This document shows positions 29,544 to 38,248 of a stretch of 64,000 nt of DNA, piece by piece. The stretch lies in the NCBI GenBank assembly GCA_020186115.1, contig WSYJ01000139.1, positions 62,001 through 126,000 on the forward strand, in the 5' to 3' direction. Position 1 is the stretch's first letter. Each line of letters opens with the position of its first letter. The translations under genes and the position numbers were made by a program. Below the pieces are notes generated by a model, which was not told the DNA's origin, did not search any database, and saw only the letters and a list, made by a program, of their open reading frames with translations. This DNA comes from Histomonas meleagridis. Lineage: Eukaryota > Parabasalia > Tritrichomonadida > Dientamoebidae.

Positions 29544-30296
29544 ATGAGCGACGCGGAGAATCTCGACAGAATCATCAAAAGAATTATACGCTCAACAGAT
29601 TATTATTCGATACTTTTCTTAAAAGATACATGCACTCAAGAAGAAATTGAAAGACAATACCAAGCAATTCAAAAGCTTTTAGATTCCAATCATTGCAAGC
29701 ATGAACAAGCACCTGAAGCACTCGAAAAAGCTACCAAAGCATATTTAACATTACATGATCCAGAATCACGTCAAACTTATAACCAAAATCGTCCACCAAA
29801 GCAAGAACCAAGACAAAACAACATTGGTATCTTTGATTTACTTTTTGGTGATCCAGTTAGAAATGTAAGAAGATACAATCGTAACAATAATAATCAAAGT
29901 AATTCATTTTGTGGCAAGTTTTCGAAATTTTTAATCATCGTAGTTATTATTGTTGCTCCCCTTCTTACTAATGAATTAGTTTTTTCAGGTGTCAGGGAAA
30001 TATTTTCGAATCCCATATCTCGCAAAAACCTCAAAGGCATTATTTCATTTGACTCAATACCTGATTCCAGAAAGAGGAAGACACACAGTTACCGTGCACC
30101 TTACTACATTCCAAATTGGTGGGTGTCGCAATATATCGAACAGAATAATATGAGAAAACGCGTCAAAGATATGGACAAACTTGCGGATAAACTCTATGCT
30201 GAAGAGTTGGAAATCAGATGTGAGCTTGAAAAGAACAGGATTGGGCATGAAGGGTCACAATGCTCTGAGAAAAAGAGAATACTTAAAGAAGAATAA
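29544..30296 (+). CDS. DNAJB12/14-like ER membrane J-protein with degenerate HPD
   Basis: Start at the ATG at 29544 (MSDAENLDR), 250 residues; codons upstream run only to a TTG. Residues about 18-80 form a J-domain-like region (TDYYSILFLKDTCTQEEIERQYQAI, later DPESRQTYNQ), but where HPD should stand the sequence is LDSNHC. A membrane helix (about 130-148, FLIIVVIIVAPLL) follows. The C-terminal part matches the DUF1977 region of DNAJB12/14/18 (SYRAPYYIPNWW, then VKDMDKLADKLYAEELEIRCELEKNR). These proteins recruit Hsp70 to ER membranes for quality control; without HPD this one may not stimulate Hsp70. Confidence 0.78.
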   Translation: MSDAENLDRIIKRIIRSTDYYSILFLKDTCTQEEIERQYQAIQKLLDSNHCKHEQAPEALEKATKAYLTLHDPESRQTYNQNRPPKQEPRQNNIGIFDLLFGDPVRNVRRYNRNNNNQSNSFCGKFSKFLIIVVIIVAPLLTNELVFSGVREIFSNPISRKNLKGIISFDSIPDSRKRKTHSYRAPYYIPNWWVSQYIEQNNMRKRVKDMDKLADKLYAEELEIRCELEKNRIGHEGSQCSEKKRILKEE

Positions 30297-30607
30297 TTTT
30301 CTTATTTTATTTTTTTGTGTCACATTAAATCGTTTTAATGTTTTGGTATAACATTCGATTTCAATTACGTTAATGTTTTCTTTACAAGTTTTATCTCAGT
30401 AAATCACTGGAATATGAAAACAGGTTTACTTAGTTATTTCATTTTGGTAAAACGAATTAAAACATGTAACAAAACTTTTGCAGCCTTTCTCGAATACATT
30501 TATATGTTCGCACACTTTCGTTTTAATTTGCACTTCATAAATATGTTCCGCTTTGATTGACATTTGGGTAAAAACGAATTTGAATCTATTCAAAATATTT
30601 ACAAAAA
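30297..30607. other. intergenic between convergent genes
   Basis: About 310 bp of AT-rich 3' flanks; nothing recognisable. Confidence 0.5.
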
Positions 30608-33600
30608 TTATTTTATCTTCGGAAACGTAATGTGCACTCTTGCTGCTGCGCTCCTCAGCTCGCGGAATATTTCTTCCATTAGCTCCTTCGCGCTTTGCTT
30701 TGCCTTTGGGTTCATTGCTGTCCACAACTTTCCGATATTCTTCACGTCGCTAATCAGCTCCGGCAAAGTTCGATAGTATTCGTTTTCCATTCTCGCGGAC
30801 AAAATGTTTAAGTCCATTGGCTTTAAAGCCTTTGCAATTAACTTGCTTTCCTTGAACCGTTTATTAACCGCCGTAAACATAGAAAATTCTTTGGCCTTTG
30901 AAATCTTCTGAATTATCCCGGCGGTTTGCGCACAAAATTTCTGAGCTTGTGTCAGGCAGTTCCTCTTTTGCGGCAGAACAATGTCCCACGGGCTGATGAC
31001 CAATGGCATCGGGTCATGATCAATTGTTAGCGATTCATATGGGTCTTCTTCCCAATCATCTCTAATGCCTGTGATACAACTATTGAAAATTTCTTCATCT
31101 GATTTAATGTGTTCAATGTCTCGTCCAATAGTTAACGTTCGACAACATCGAATAGATGTGTCAAACGTGGTCTTTAATATGATGAATGGTGGCGAAAGTG
31201 GTAAAGGATAATAGACATTACATTTGATGGTTTGTCGTGAATTCAATTTGATCGATAGTGTAAGCAAAAGTGAAGTGACCATAAACTCTGTATCGGAGAC
31301 GATACAGTGAATAAACTCTGGTAAGTTTTTGATTCGTTTATACGGTGGCTCAAAAGTGTCGACTTTACACTCTTCAGCAAACTTTTTGTGCGCTTTACGT
31401 ATGTAAATCACTTCATCGCCTTTTTGTGGTATAAACGTTTTCTGTTTTTGTTTGTCTATATAAACCCAATCGTCGAATTTCAATGGAATTTCATCGTCTT
31501 CGTCTTCAATTGGCTCATCGTCTTCTTCTTTAGGCTTTGTTTTACGTGTTAACTTCGGCGGAGGCGATATTCGTCGTGATAGAAGTGACGTCCGTTTGGT
31601 GCTTTGTTTCCTTTTGTTTCGTTTGACTTTCTCAGGTGAATACTTCCGAGAGACAATTGATTTCCTTGTTGAGTACTTTGCAATTTGTTCGATTTCCTTA
31701 TCACTTTTCGTGTCACGCTTTGAATTCGGCGGACTTGTTCGAGATTTACGTACATAATTCCGCTTCTTTCGGGGAGAAGTCTCTGCGTCTTTTGAAGTGT
31801 CTTCGATTTTAGTCCTTTTATGTCGACCATGTTTACGCTTTTTGCGTGGAGGAGGCGAAAATGAACGTGGCTGAACAGTACGTCTTCCAGTTAATATTAA
31901 TCTTTGTTGTTGATCTTGTTCTTCATTTTCGTTTTTGTCTATTTGTTCAAGGTCAAATATACTAATGGAATGTCGAGTTGACATTCGACTGTTAAGTATT
32001 GAGAAATTACTATCTTCATTTTCATTTGTAATGTTTTCGTTTTGGTTGGTCTGTGACTCATTATCTTCATCGTTCGTTTGCTCAGTACTAAATTTTTCTT
32101 TATCAACTTTTTTCCATTTTCTTAATAATTCCTTTTCTTGAATAATCATATAACTTGAGATCTGTGGTGGGTTAATATCTATTCTAATGTCTTGAAGATT
32201 CACACGCTCTGGTTGTGGTACTAAAGCTTCGCCTTGTGCATCATATATAATTCGATTGCTGTGATCGTTAACATGCGTATCGTTCAATTCAAAATCAAAA
32301 AATTCTGTTAACGATACAAATTTGCTGTGAGTGAAACCGTAAAATGTAAAACCGCCCAAAGAGTCAGCGGCTATAACGTACTGTCCATCGTTCGACCAAA
32401 TACTTTCTGTGAGTTTTGCGGTTTCATTGAATTGTAGTGCAACGATAATGTTGCCCAACTTGGTGTCCCATATCGAAGAGCGCCCATTAGAACAACCTAT
32501 GAATGCTACGTTTGGCATATATGGGTGCATTGACAATACTGTGCAATGTTCTGTAAATATTGGGTGTGATACAGATGTAATTAATTTTTTTGTATGAAGA
32601 TCCCAACAAAAAATAGTATTTGATGAAATTGCTACTAAATTTGTTTCATCACAATTCATGTAACATTTGACCACACGCATTTTTTGACCAGTTGGACATC
32701 GTAATGAAAATGATTGTTCTAATTCCCATAAATTATTCTTAGCTGTCCATAGCTTGACTGACTTTTCTTTAGTGGAATAACTGATTATGTTATTACATGA
32801 AAGTTTTGAGAAGAATAAATAATCCGGTAAATTTTGATGACCACTTAATGTAATAGTTTCATGTTTTGTCATCGAAAAGATACATACATCTGAGGGCTCA
32901 CTAGAAAATGACAAAAATTCACCGCCGGGTGAAAAACTTACCCATGCGCTAGCTTGTCCTGATGGCGTAATAATTCGATGATACAAAGAATAATCCGATG
33001 TGTTAAAGATGTCTACAGCTCCTTCTTCAAGGGCCGCAGCTAAAAATTCGCCATTCGGCGAAAAGCGTATCGAGTGAACTTCACTTTGGAATTCAATTTT
33101 CTTTATGAGACTGCCGTCGTGGAGCGAGTTAATTGTGATGGTAAAGTCATGAGAGCTTGCTGCAAAGACTTGGTTTGATGGACTGATTTGGATATCTGTT
33201 ATGACGTTGAGATGGGTATTGATTGTATCAATTAACGTCATCGAAGGGATTTTCCAGATTTTAATAAGAGAATCATCAGCGCCAGTAATTAGAAGTTGTG
33301 ATGTCGCATCAACAGCTAAACAAAATACAAAATCAAAATGTCCAGTAACCCTTATTATTGGTGACATTTGGGTGATTTGTGTTTGATAAAATGGGAGATT
33401 GGATGATAATGCTTGTGGGATCGTTAATGGCTCTTTTAAGGTTGATGTATTGACAAATAATGAAGGCTGATGGGATTTGGGACATGTCATTCGAACAATT
33501 CGTAATAGTTGATCATCTGGAATTCCGGGAAGTGCTGTTTTCTCGAGTTGTTCAAAAGAAGGTTTCGAACAAAAAACTGATGATGGAAATTTATTTTGAA

Positions 33601-33715
33601 TTTCGCATTGATGAATGAAATCTTCTGCTATTTCTGGAAAGTTAGAGCGAAGAAGTTTAGCCATTAGGAAATATAATTCCCTTTTTAGCGAATCATCATT
33701 CATTAATACTGACAT
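30608..33715 (-). CDS. BRWD/PHIP-like WD40-bromodomain protein
   Basis: 1035 residues. An N-terminal LisH-like helical segment (about 8-35) precedes a WD40 propeller (about 115-480) with clear blades (GHFDFVFCLAVDATSQLLITGADDSLIKIW). A long disordered region (about 560-740) is rich in Lys/Arg/Ser (RKKRKHGRHKRTK). A BRWD/PHIP-type region (about 755-905, with GDEVIYIRKAHKKF and TIGRDIEHIKSDEEIF) leads to a C-terminal bromodomain (about 925-1030, KPMDLNILSARMENEYYRTLPELISDV). Animal BRWD/PHIP proteins have two bromodomains and read histone marks; this has one recognisable copy, in which the usual Y-N is M-N. Probably nuclear. Divergent from histone H3. Confidence 0.88.
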   Translation of the reverse strand: MSVLMNDDSLKRELYFLMAKLLRSNFPEIAEDFIHQCEIQNKFPSSVFCSKPSFEQLEKTALPGIPDDQLLRIVRMTCPKSHQPSLFVNTSTLKEPLTIPQALSSNLPFYQTQITQMSPIIRVTGHFDFVFCLAVDATSQLLITGADDSLIKIWKIPSMTLIDTINTHLNVITDIQISPSNQVFAASSHDFTITINSLHDGSLIKKIEFQSEVHSIRFSPNGEFLAAALEEGAVDIFNTSDYSLYHRIITPSGQASAWVSFSPGGEFLSFSSEPSDVCIFSMTKHETITLSGHQNLPDYLFFSKLSCNNIISYSTKEKSVKLWTAKNNLWELEQSFSLRCPTGQKMRVVKCYMNCDETNLVAISSNTIFCWDLHTKKLITSVSHPIFTEHCTVLSMHPYMPNVAFIGCSNGRSSIWDTKLGNIIVALQFNETAKLTESIWSNDGQYVIAADSLGGFTFYGFTHSKFVSLTEFFDFELNDTHVNDHSNRIIYDAQGEALVPQPERVNLQDIRIDINPPQISSYMIIQEKELLRKWKKVDKEKFSTEQTNDEDNESQTNQNENITNENEDSNFSILNSRMSTRHSISIFDLEQIDKNENEEQDQQQRLILTGRRTVQPRSFSPPPRKKRKHGRHKRTKIEDTSKDAETSPRKKRNYVRKSRTSPPNSKRDTKSDKEIEQIAKYSTRKSIVSRKYSPEKVKRNKRKQSTKRTSLLSRRISPPPKLTRKTKPKEEDDEPIEDEDDEIPLKFDDWVYIDKQKQKTFIPQKGDEVIYIRKAHKKFAEECKVDTFEPPYKRIKNLPEFIHCIVSDTEFMVTSLLLTLSIKLNSRQTIKCNVYYPLPLSPPFIILKTTFDTSIRCCRTLTIGRDIEHIKSDEEIFNSCITGIRDDWEEDPYESLTIDHDPMPLVISPWDIVLPQKRNCLTQAQKFCAQTAGIIQKISKAKEFSMFTAVNKRFKESKLIAKALKPMDLNILSARMENEYYRTLPELISDVKNIGKLWTAMNPKAKQSAKELMEEIFRELRSAAARVHITFPKIK

Positions 33716-34253
33716 GTGATATGAAATTTGGCTTGATGCGTTTTATTTTGATGCAAAGACAACAAAAAAAAATGTTTTATTTATAAAATCAATATAATTT
33801 GCATAAAGAATTTGTTAGATTTTCATGGCTATTGTTTTGTTTTGGGAATAATTCCAATAACTCAATCTCATGGAGAAGAATAAAATATTTAAACGGTCTC
33901 TAGAAGGAGTGAACTGGAGCTATTTCACATATTTTTTTTCGTTAATCATTTTTTTCTTGTTTTTTCCCATACTCATTGATATAATAAGGTATTATTACAG
34001 ACAATAAAGGCTCTTTTTTGGCCAAACTAACTCATTTTTAACGTACAATTTTTTCAAGACCTTGAAAGGTGATCACCTATTTCGACCGTTACCTATAGTG
34101 TTTTGTGATAGACACTTTTTGTAAATAACTCAAAAAAGCGCGGTATTAATAAATAATGTCAATTTATCACCATAAATATTAAATGTAAATTTTTACTTTT
34201 TTGTTACATTTATTTCGTAAAATGGCGGGGTGGTTTTAAGCTCATTTTATTTA
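33716..34253. other. shared upstream region of BRWD-like and histone H3 genes
   Basis: 538 bp between divergent starts. It contains AACGGTC at 33892-33898 and its reverse complement at 34084-34090. A TCATATC initiator-like sequence lies just before the BRWD ATG. No ORF or RNA signature. Confidence 0.55.
34242..34248 (+). promoter_or_regulatory. initiator (Inr) TCATTTT of histone H3
   Basis: Matches the trichomonad initiator consensus TCAYWWW, six bases before the ATG at 34254, the usual short-5'-UTR position. Use as the start site is inferred. Confidence 0.6.
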
Positions 34254-34670
34254 ATGGCACGCACAAAACAGACAGCACGTAAATCTACTGGTGGTAAGAC
34301 ACCACGTAAATCACTCGGTGCTAAGGCAGCTCGTAAGTCAACACCAGTTGTTGATTCACAAGGTGCTAAGAAGCAACATCGTTTCAGACCAGGTACAGTT
34401 GCTCTTCGTGAAATTCGTAAATACCAAAAGAGCACAGATCTTTTAATCAGAAAGCTTCCATTCCAACGTCTTGTTCGTGAAATCGCATCTGGTTTCCGTG
34501 GTGATCTTCGTTTCCAATCATCAGCAATTGCAGCTCTTCAAGAAGCATCTGAAGCTTATCTTGTTGGTCTCTTTGAAGATACAAACCTTTGCGCCATTCA
34601 TGCAAACCGTGTTACAATCATGGAACGTGATGTTCAACTTGCACAAAGAATTCGTGGCGAACGTAATTAA
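34254..34670 (+). CDS. histone H3
   Basis: 138 residues from [14 protein letters not shown]. All helices of the histone fold are clear ([34 protein letters not shown], then [33 protein letters not shown]). Tail lysines corresponding to K4, K9, K14, K18, K23 and K27 are present. There is a two-residue insertion after K27 ([12 protein letters not shown]). The DOT1 target K79 position is Arg (GFRGDLR in place of DFKTDLR), and the C-terminal helix reads [13 protein letters not shown]. Intronless, with a TAAA stop context. It may be the canonical or a variant H3; no H4 partner gene is adjacent here, although paired divergent core-histone genes are common in trichomonads. Chromatin component. Confidence 0.97.
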   Translation: MARTKQTARKSTGGKTPRKSLGAKAARKSTPVVDSQGAKKQHRFRPGTVALREIRKYQKSTDLLIRKLPFQRLVREIASGFRGDLRFQSSAIAALQEASEAYLVGLFEDTNLCAIHANRVTIMERDVQLAQRIRGERN

Positions 34671-34708
34671 ACATAAAATATTTTTAATTCTTGCAGGTTA
34701 TTATAATT

Positions 34709-35026
34709 ATGATTTTTGGCAATGAAACAGATTTATCTTATTGCTTAATTTTTCAGGAACTTTTTAGCTGTGAATCATTATCAGATGACTTATTTTTGGC
34801 ACATATTAAGGAACCTCCAATGGAGAAAGTTAAGTTTTTCGTTAAAGCTTTGAAAGACAACGCAGACAGTGATTTGAAATCACTTATTGAAAATAAAAGA
34901 AGTCGGGAGTTTAACCCTTCGCCACTAGTAATTTTCGACTACAACGAAAGCCCCATCAATTTTCGTTCTAAGACTTTATTCAAAACAAATCAAGTTGTTA
35001 TTACAAATTTAAATCATACTCAATAA
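34709..35026 (+). CDS. hypothetical 105-residue protein
   Basis: Start taken at the ATG at 34709 (MIFGNETDLSY). The sequence is polar with a mixed helical middle (PPMEKVKFFVKALKDNADSDLKSLIENK) and no motif. It starts only about 40 bp after the H3 stop on the same strand, so it could be a small independent gene or read-through noise. Codon use looks natural. No family recognised. Confidence 0.4.
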   Translation: MIFGNETDLSYCLIFQELFSCESLSDDLFLAHIKEPPMEKVKFFVKALKDNADSDLKSLIENKRSREFNPSPLVIFDYNESPINFRSKTLFKTNQVVITNLNHTQ

Positions 35027-35377
35027 TTTTTTTCATAAACCTTTCCAAAACAGCCACAATAAAACCACATACAGTGGTACCACAAACAATATTATGGATG
35101 TAATGTGGATATTTTGCATGAATCTACGTAGATATTATATGTTTAACTCTTGATAATAAAATAACTATCATCAAAAATAAAATAAATACGTGAGCCTACA
35201 TCTTTTTTCCTTTTCTGAAGCATATTACAAATTTCAATTAAATAAATTTATTTAATATTCTAAATAAAAGACTATCTTTACAAGTAATAATTTTAAAGTA
35301 TATCAAACAACTTTAAAGAATACTTGTTGGATTTCTTGTTTGCATCGAGAATTAATATGACTACAAAACAGAGAATA
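35027..35377. other. intergenic, no gene seen
   Basis: AT-rich spacer before the eS26 promoter; no ORF or RNA signature. Confidence 0.5.
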
Positions 35378-35430
35378 AACGGTCGAACGATGTGGATTTA
35401 TTAGACGGTTATGAACGGTTTGGCCGTTCC
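35378..35430 (+). promoter_or_regulatory. cluster of AACGG motifs upstream of eS26
   Basis: Within 60 bp of the ATG there are AACGGTC (35378-35384), GACGGTTATG, GAACGGTTTGG and its inverted partner GCCGTTCC. This dense set of Myb-type cores near a highly expressed ribosomal-protein gene fits a regulatory cluster. Confidence 0.5.
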
Positions 35431-35438
35431 TTTTCCTC

Positions 35439-35786
35439 ATGCCACAAAAGAGAAGAAATTGCGGACGCTCAAAAATGAACGCTGGACGCAAGAAGATTGT
35501 TAACTGCATGAACTGCGGCCGTATGGTACCACGTGATAAGGCCATAAAGCGTTTCATGACAAAGAACATGGTTGACAGTTCATCAGCTAAGGATGTTATG
35601 GATGCATCCATTTACAAGGAATACGAATTCCCAAAGACCTACCAAAAGTGTTTCTATTGTGTTTCATGTGCATGCCATCGTCGTATTGTTCGTGTTCGCA
35701 ATGCCAACCTTCGTCACGTTCGTGTACCATTTTTCTTAAAGCAACAACGTGAACGTGCTGAAGGTCGCCAACAAAAACAAGAATAA
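35439..35786 (+). CDS. RPS26: 40S ribosomal protein eS26
   Basis: 115 residues from MPQKRRNCGRSKMNAGRKK. Two C-x-x-C zinc pairs are present (CMNCGRMVPRDKAIKRF, then CVSCACHRRIVRVRNAN). The DAS-Y-x-E-YEFPKTY and final RER segments fit the family. eS26 sits at the mRNA exit channel of the small subunit. Length is normal for eS26 and the stop is TAAA. Highly conserved; confident. Confidence 0.97.
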   Translation: MPQKRRNCGRSKMNAGRKKIVNCMNCGRMVPRDKAIKRFMTKNMVDSSSAKDVMDASIYKEYEFPKTYQKCFYCVSCACHRRIVRVRNANLRHVRVPFFLKQQRERAEGRQQKQE

Positions 35787-36382
35787 ATCATTATTTCGAA
35801 TCACTTTCTTATTTTATCTTGTAATATTCCCTCAATTAAAATATGAAAAACTTTTAAATATAAGGTCAAATTTCAGGGAAGAATATGTAAGTAATCAACT
35901 TTTTTTGAATTTGAAATTTCAAATGAATTTCAGAAATTTGGATTTTACATTTTTACTTATATGAAAATTGATTGTCTTTATACAATAGTGTAATGTTGTA
36001 AGAAGATACTGTTCGTTTTTTAATTATACTTTCAAAATATTAAAATCAGAAAAACTTGGATAAAACACAACTCGATTTTACACTGCTTCTAATTGTCATT
36101 TTCATTTGGATACTAAATTTGAAAAAATTTGATCATGCTGCATTTCGAAATTTTATGATACTTTCAAAAACTTTATGGCTTATATAATTTTTCAAAAAAA
36201 ATTAATCATTTTGTTTATATTTAGGAATCTCATATCAGATTTTATCAATTTGTTTCCAAAAAATCAATTTATCCTAGAAAACGTTTAAACATCTGAAACG
36301 AACTTTTTGAATGAAAATTTTGTGATGTGATGCATGGATGATAATTTGTTCACATTCATGAAATTCCTTAAAAATTTTTTAC
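35787..36382. other. intergenic, no gene seen
   Basis: AT-rich 3' flanks of the convergent eS26 and Rab genes; no supported feature. Confidence 0.5.
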
Positions 36383-36964
36383 TCAGCAGCTACACCCGGA
36401 TTTGTTTGTGTTTGAAGTATATTGAGTAGGTGGAGGTAATGGGTTTTTGACTCCACGTCTGAAAATTTGTGTAGCAACTCTAACAAATGCTTCACGAACA
36501 TTTGTTCCATCAGCAGCAGATGTTTCCAAATATGTAATTTGCTGTTGTTGTGCAAGCTGTTCTGCCTCAGCAAGAGTTATAACTCTTTTACTTGCTAAAT
36601 CAGCTTTATTTCCAACTAAAAGAATAACAGCTGTTGGATCGCATAGCGACCTAACGTCGGTAAGCCACATGTTAACTTCGTTAAATGATTTTCTTTCGGT
36701 AATATCAAAAGCAAGAATAACGCCAATTGCATTTCTGAAATATGCCTTAGCAATGGACCTAAAGCGTTCCTGGCCGGCAGTATCCCAAATTTGTAATTTA
36801 ACTTGTTGGTTATCAATATCAATTATAGTTGAATCAAATTCAACACCAATTGTTGATTGCGATTGTTGCTTAAATGTGTTTTCAGTGAGTCTTTTTAGAA
36901 GGGCTGTTTTCCCAACGCCACTCGAACCAATGATAATGAATTTATAGCTGAGCAAAGTTGACAT
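36383..36964 (-). CDS. Rab-family small GTPase (Rab4/14-like group)
   Basis: 193 residues. G-motifs: P-loop GSSGVGKT (13-20), STIGVEF effector loop, DTAGQERFRSI switch II, NKADL, and ETSA. The C-terminus is GCSC, a double-Cys geranylgeranylation site of C-x-C type. The RFRSIAKAYFRNA segment and STIGVEF are closest to the Rab2/4/14 group, involved in endosomal recycling and Golgi-endosome traffic; the exact paralog cannot be fixed by eye as trichomonads have large Rab expansions. Guanine nucleotide-binding membrane-traffic switch. Confidence 0.93.
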   Translation of the reverse strand: MSTLLSYKFIIIGSSGVGKTALLKRLTENTFKQQSQSTIGVEFDSTIIDIDNQQVKLQIWDTAGQERFRSIAKAYFRNAIGVILAFDITERKSFNEVNMWLTDVRSLCDPTAVILLVGNKADLASKRVITLAEAEQLAQQQQITYLETSAADGTNVREAFVRVATQIFRRGVKNPLPPPTQYTSNTNKSGCSC

Positions 36965-37018
36965 TTACAAAATTGGATATACTGACCAAGTAAACTCAGA
37001 AATTGTTTGTGAATGACC

Positions 37019-37026
37019 TAACGATA
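37019..37026 (+). promoter_or_regulatory. TAACGATA Myb recognition-type element upstream of Rab gene
   Basis: Lies 54 bp upstream of the Rab ATG (36964, minus). TAACGATA resembles the Myb recognition elements described for the T. vaginalis ap65-1 promoter. An AACCGCC follows about 8 bp farther upstream. Occupancy is inferred. Confidence 0.45.
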
Positions 37027-38248
37027 GAGAAAAACCGCCAAAAATTTTTATACATAAAAAATGAGTATTTTCATAAAAAACATAATAATAGCAGTTTAAA
37101 AATCTTGGCAAGACTACCAATGATTGAATGCATTTGTAATAAACGAAAAAAAATTGATGAATTTTTACTTAGAGCAATCTAAACTCAAGCATCTTGGTGA
37201 CAAGGAAATTGACTGATAATTGAATAGAAACGTTTGTTTTCTACTCAATTTTTATGTTGTATGAATGAAACTGTACACACCAATAAAAATATAATCAAAC
37301 ACATTTAAATACATATAATCATTATCACACAACTCATACAAAGTTTAGTAGTGTGATAAATACAGAATTATTATGAGAAATGATCGATATTTTCAGCTGT
37401 GTGTTTTATCAGCTTTTGAGGGGCATATTTTATAAGCAAAAATAGAAAACAATAATTTATATTTATTATTAATATCTTATTTGTATTCATAGGGTAATGC
37501 TTCGATATTCACATTTATGAGTAAAGAAAAGTGTCAACAGATGGTGTCACTTTTGTCTCTTCGATAGCAAATTTCCAATTAAAAAATTTTAATAATTTTT
37601 GAGGTGCATCTTCATTCCATCATGCAAAAAAAAAAAAAAAAAAAATCAGGAAAATTTGAAAAAACTCATTAATTAAAGTTAAAAAACCATTAATATGTAT
37701 GAGAAAGAAAAAATAAAACACCAAAATAGCATAGATAATTGTTTCTTTTTCTTTGGCATTCATAACTCGGTGGATTCTTGCCGGTTATGCTCCAGAACTT
37801 GCATTCTCTGTAATAAAAATTGTCAGCAAAATTGTGACCAAATATAATTTGAAAAACTTCATTGATTATATTTGACTTTAAATGTCGGTTTGTCATCCAA
37901 AGCCTCATAAAAATTCTGCAGGCAAAAGAAAAATTGCCGCACATAAAAAGGGGTTAGAAAAATTATGCAAAAATAATCGTATCGTCATTGACAGAAACAA
38001 ATTCATTTAAAAAGTGAACAATATCTGTACTTCTCAATGCATTAATACCCATTTATATTAATGAAATCTTGTGCAAAAATCATCCAAATCAATTTCTTTT
38101 TTAAAAATTTTAATCTTTTGCACTCTCATTAATACAAAATAACAAAAATTTGATTTCTGTCATCAATGTCAAAAATGTTTCCACACAATTTTTCGAACAT
38201 TGAATTCCAATATTGACGTTTTTAACCCCCGATCTCTATTCAAGATCA
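37027..38248. other. long intergenic region with an A-tract
   Basis: About 1.2 kb with only one weak ORF (listed at 37690). An uninterrupted run of about 21 A occurs near 37626. Contains the presumed promoter of the large glycosyltransferase-like gene. Confidence 0.5.
37690..37944 (-). CDS. hypothetical 84-residue ORF
   Basis: ATG at 37944. The sequence is aromatic and Cys-containing (FSFACRIFMRLWM, then CKFWSITGKNPPSYECQRKR) with a hydrophobic end. No motif or family recognised; in this AT-rich intergenic setting it may be chance. Confidence 0.2.
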   Translation of the reverse strand: MCGNFSFACRIFMRLWMTNRHLKSNIINEVFQIIFGHNFADNFYYRECKFWSITGKNPPSYECQRKRNNYLCYFGVLFFLSHTY

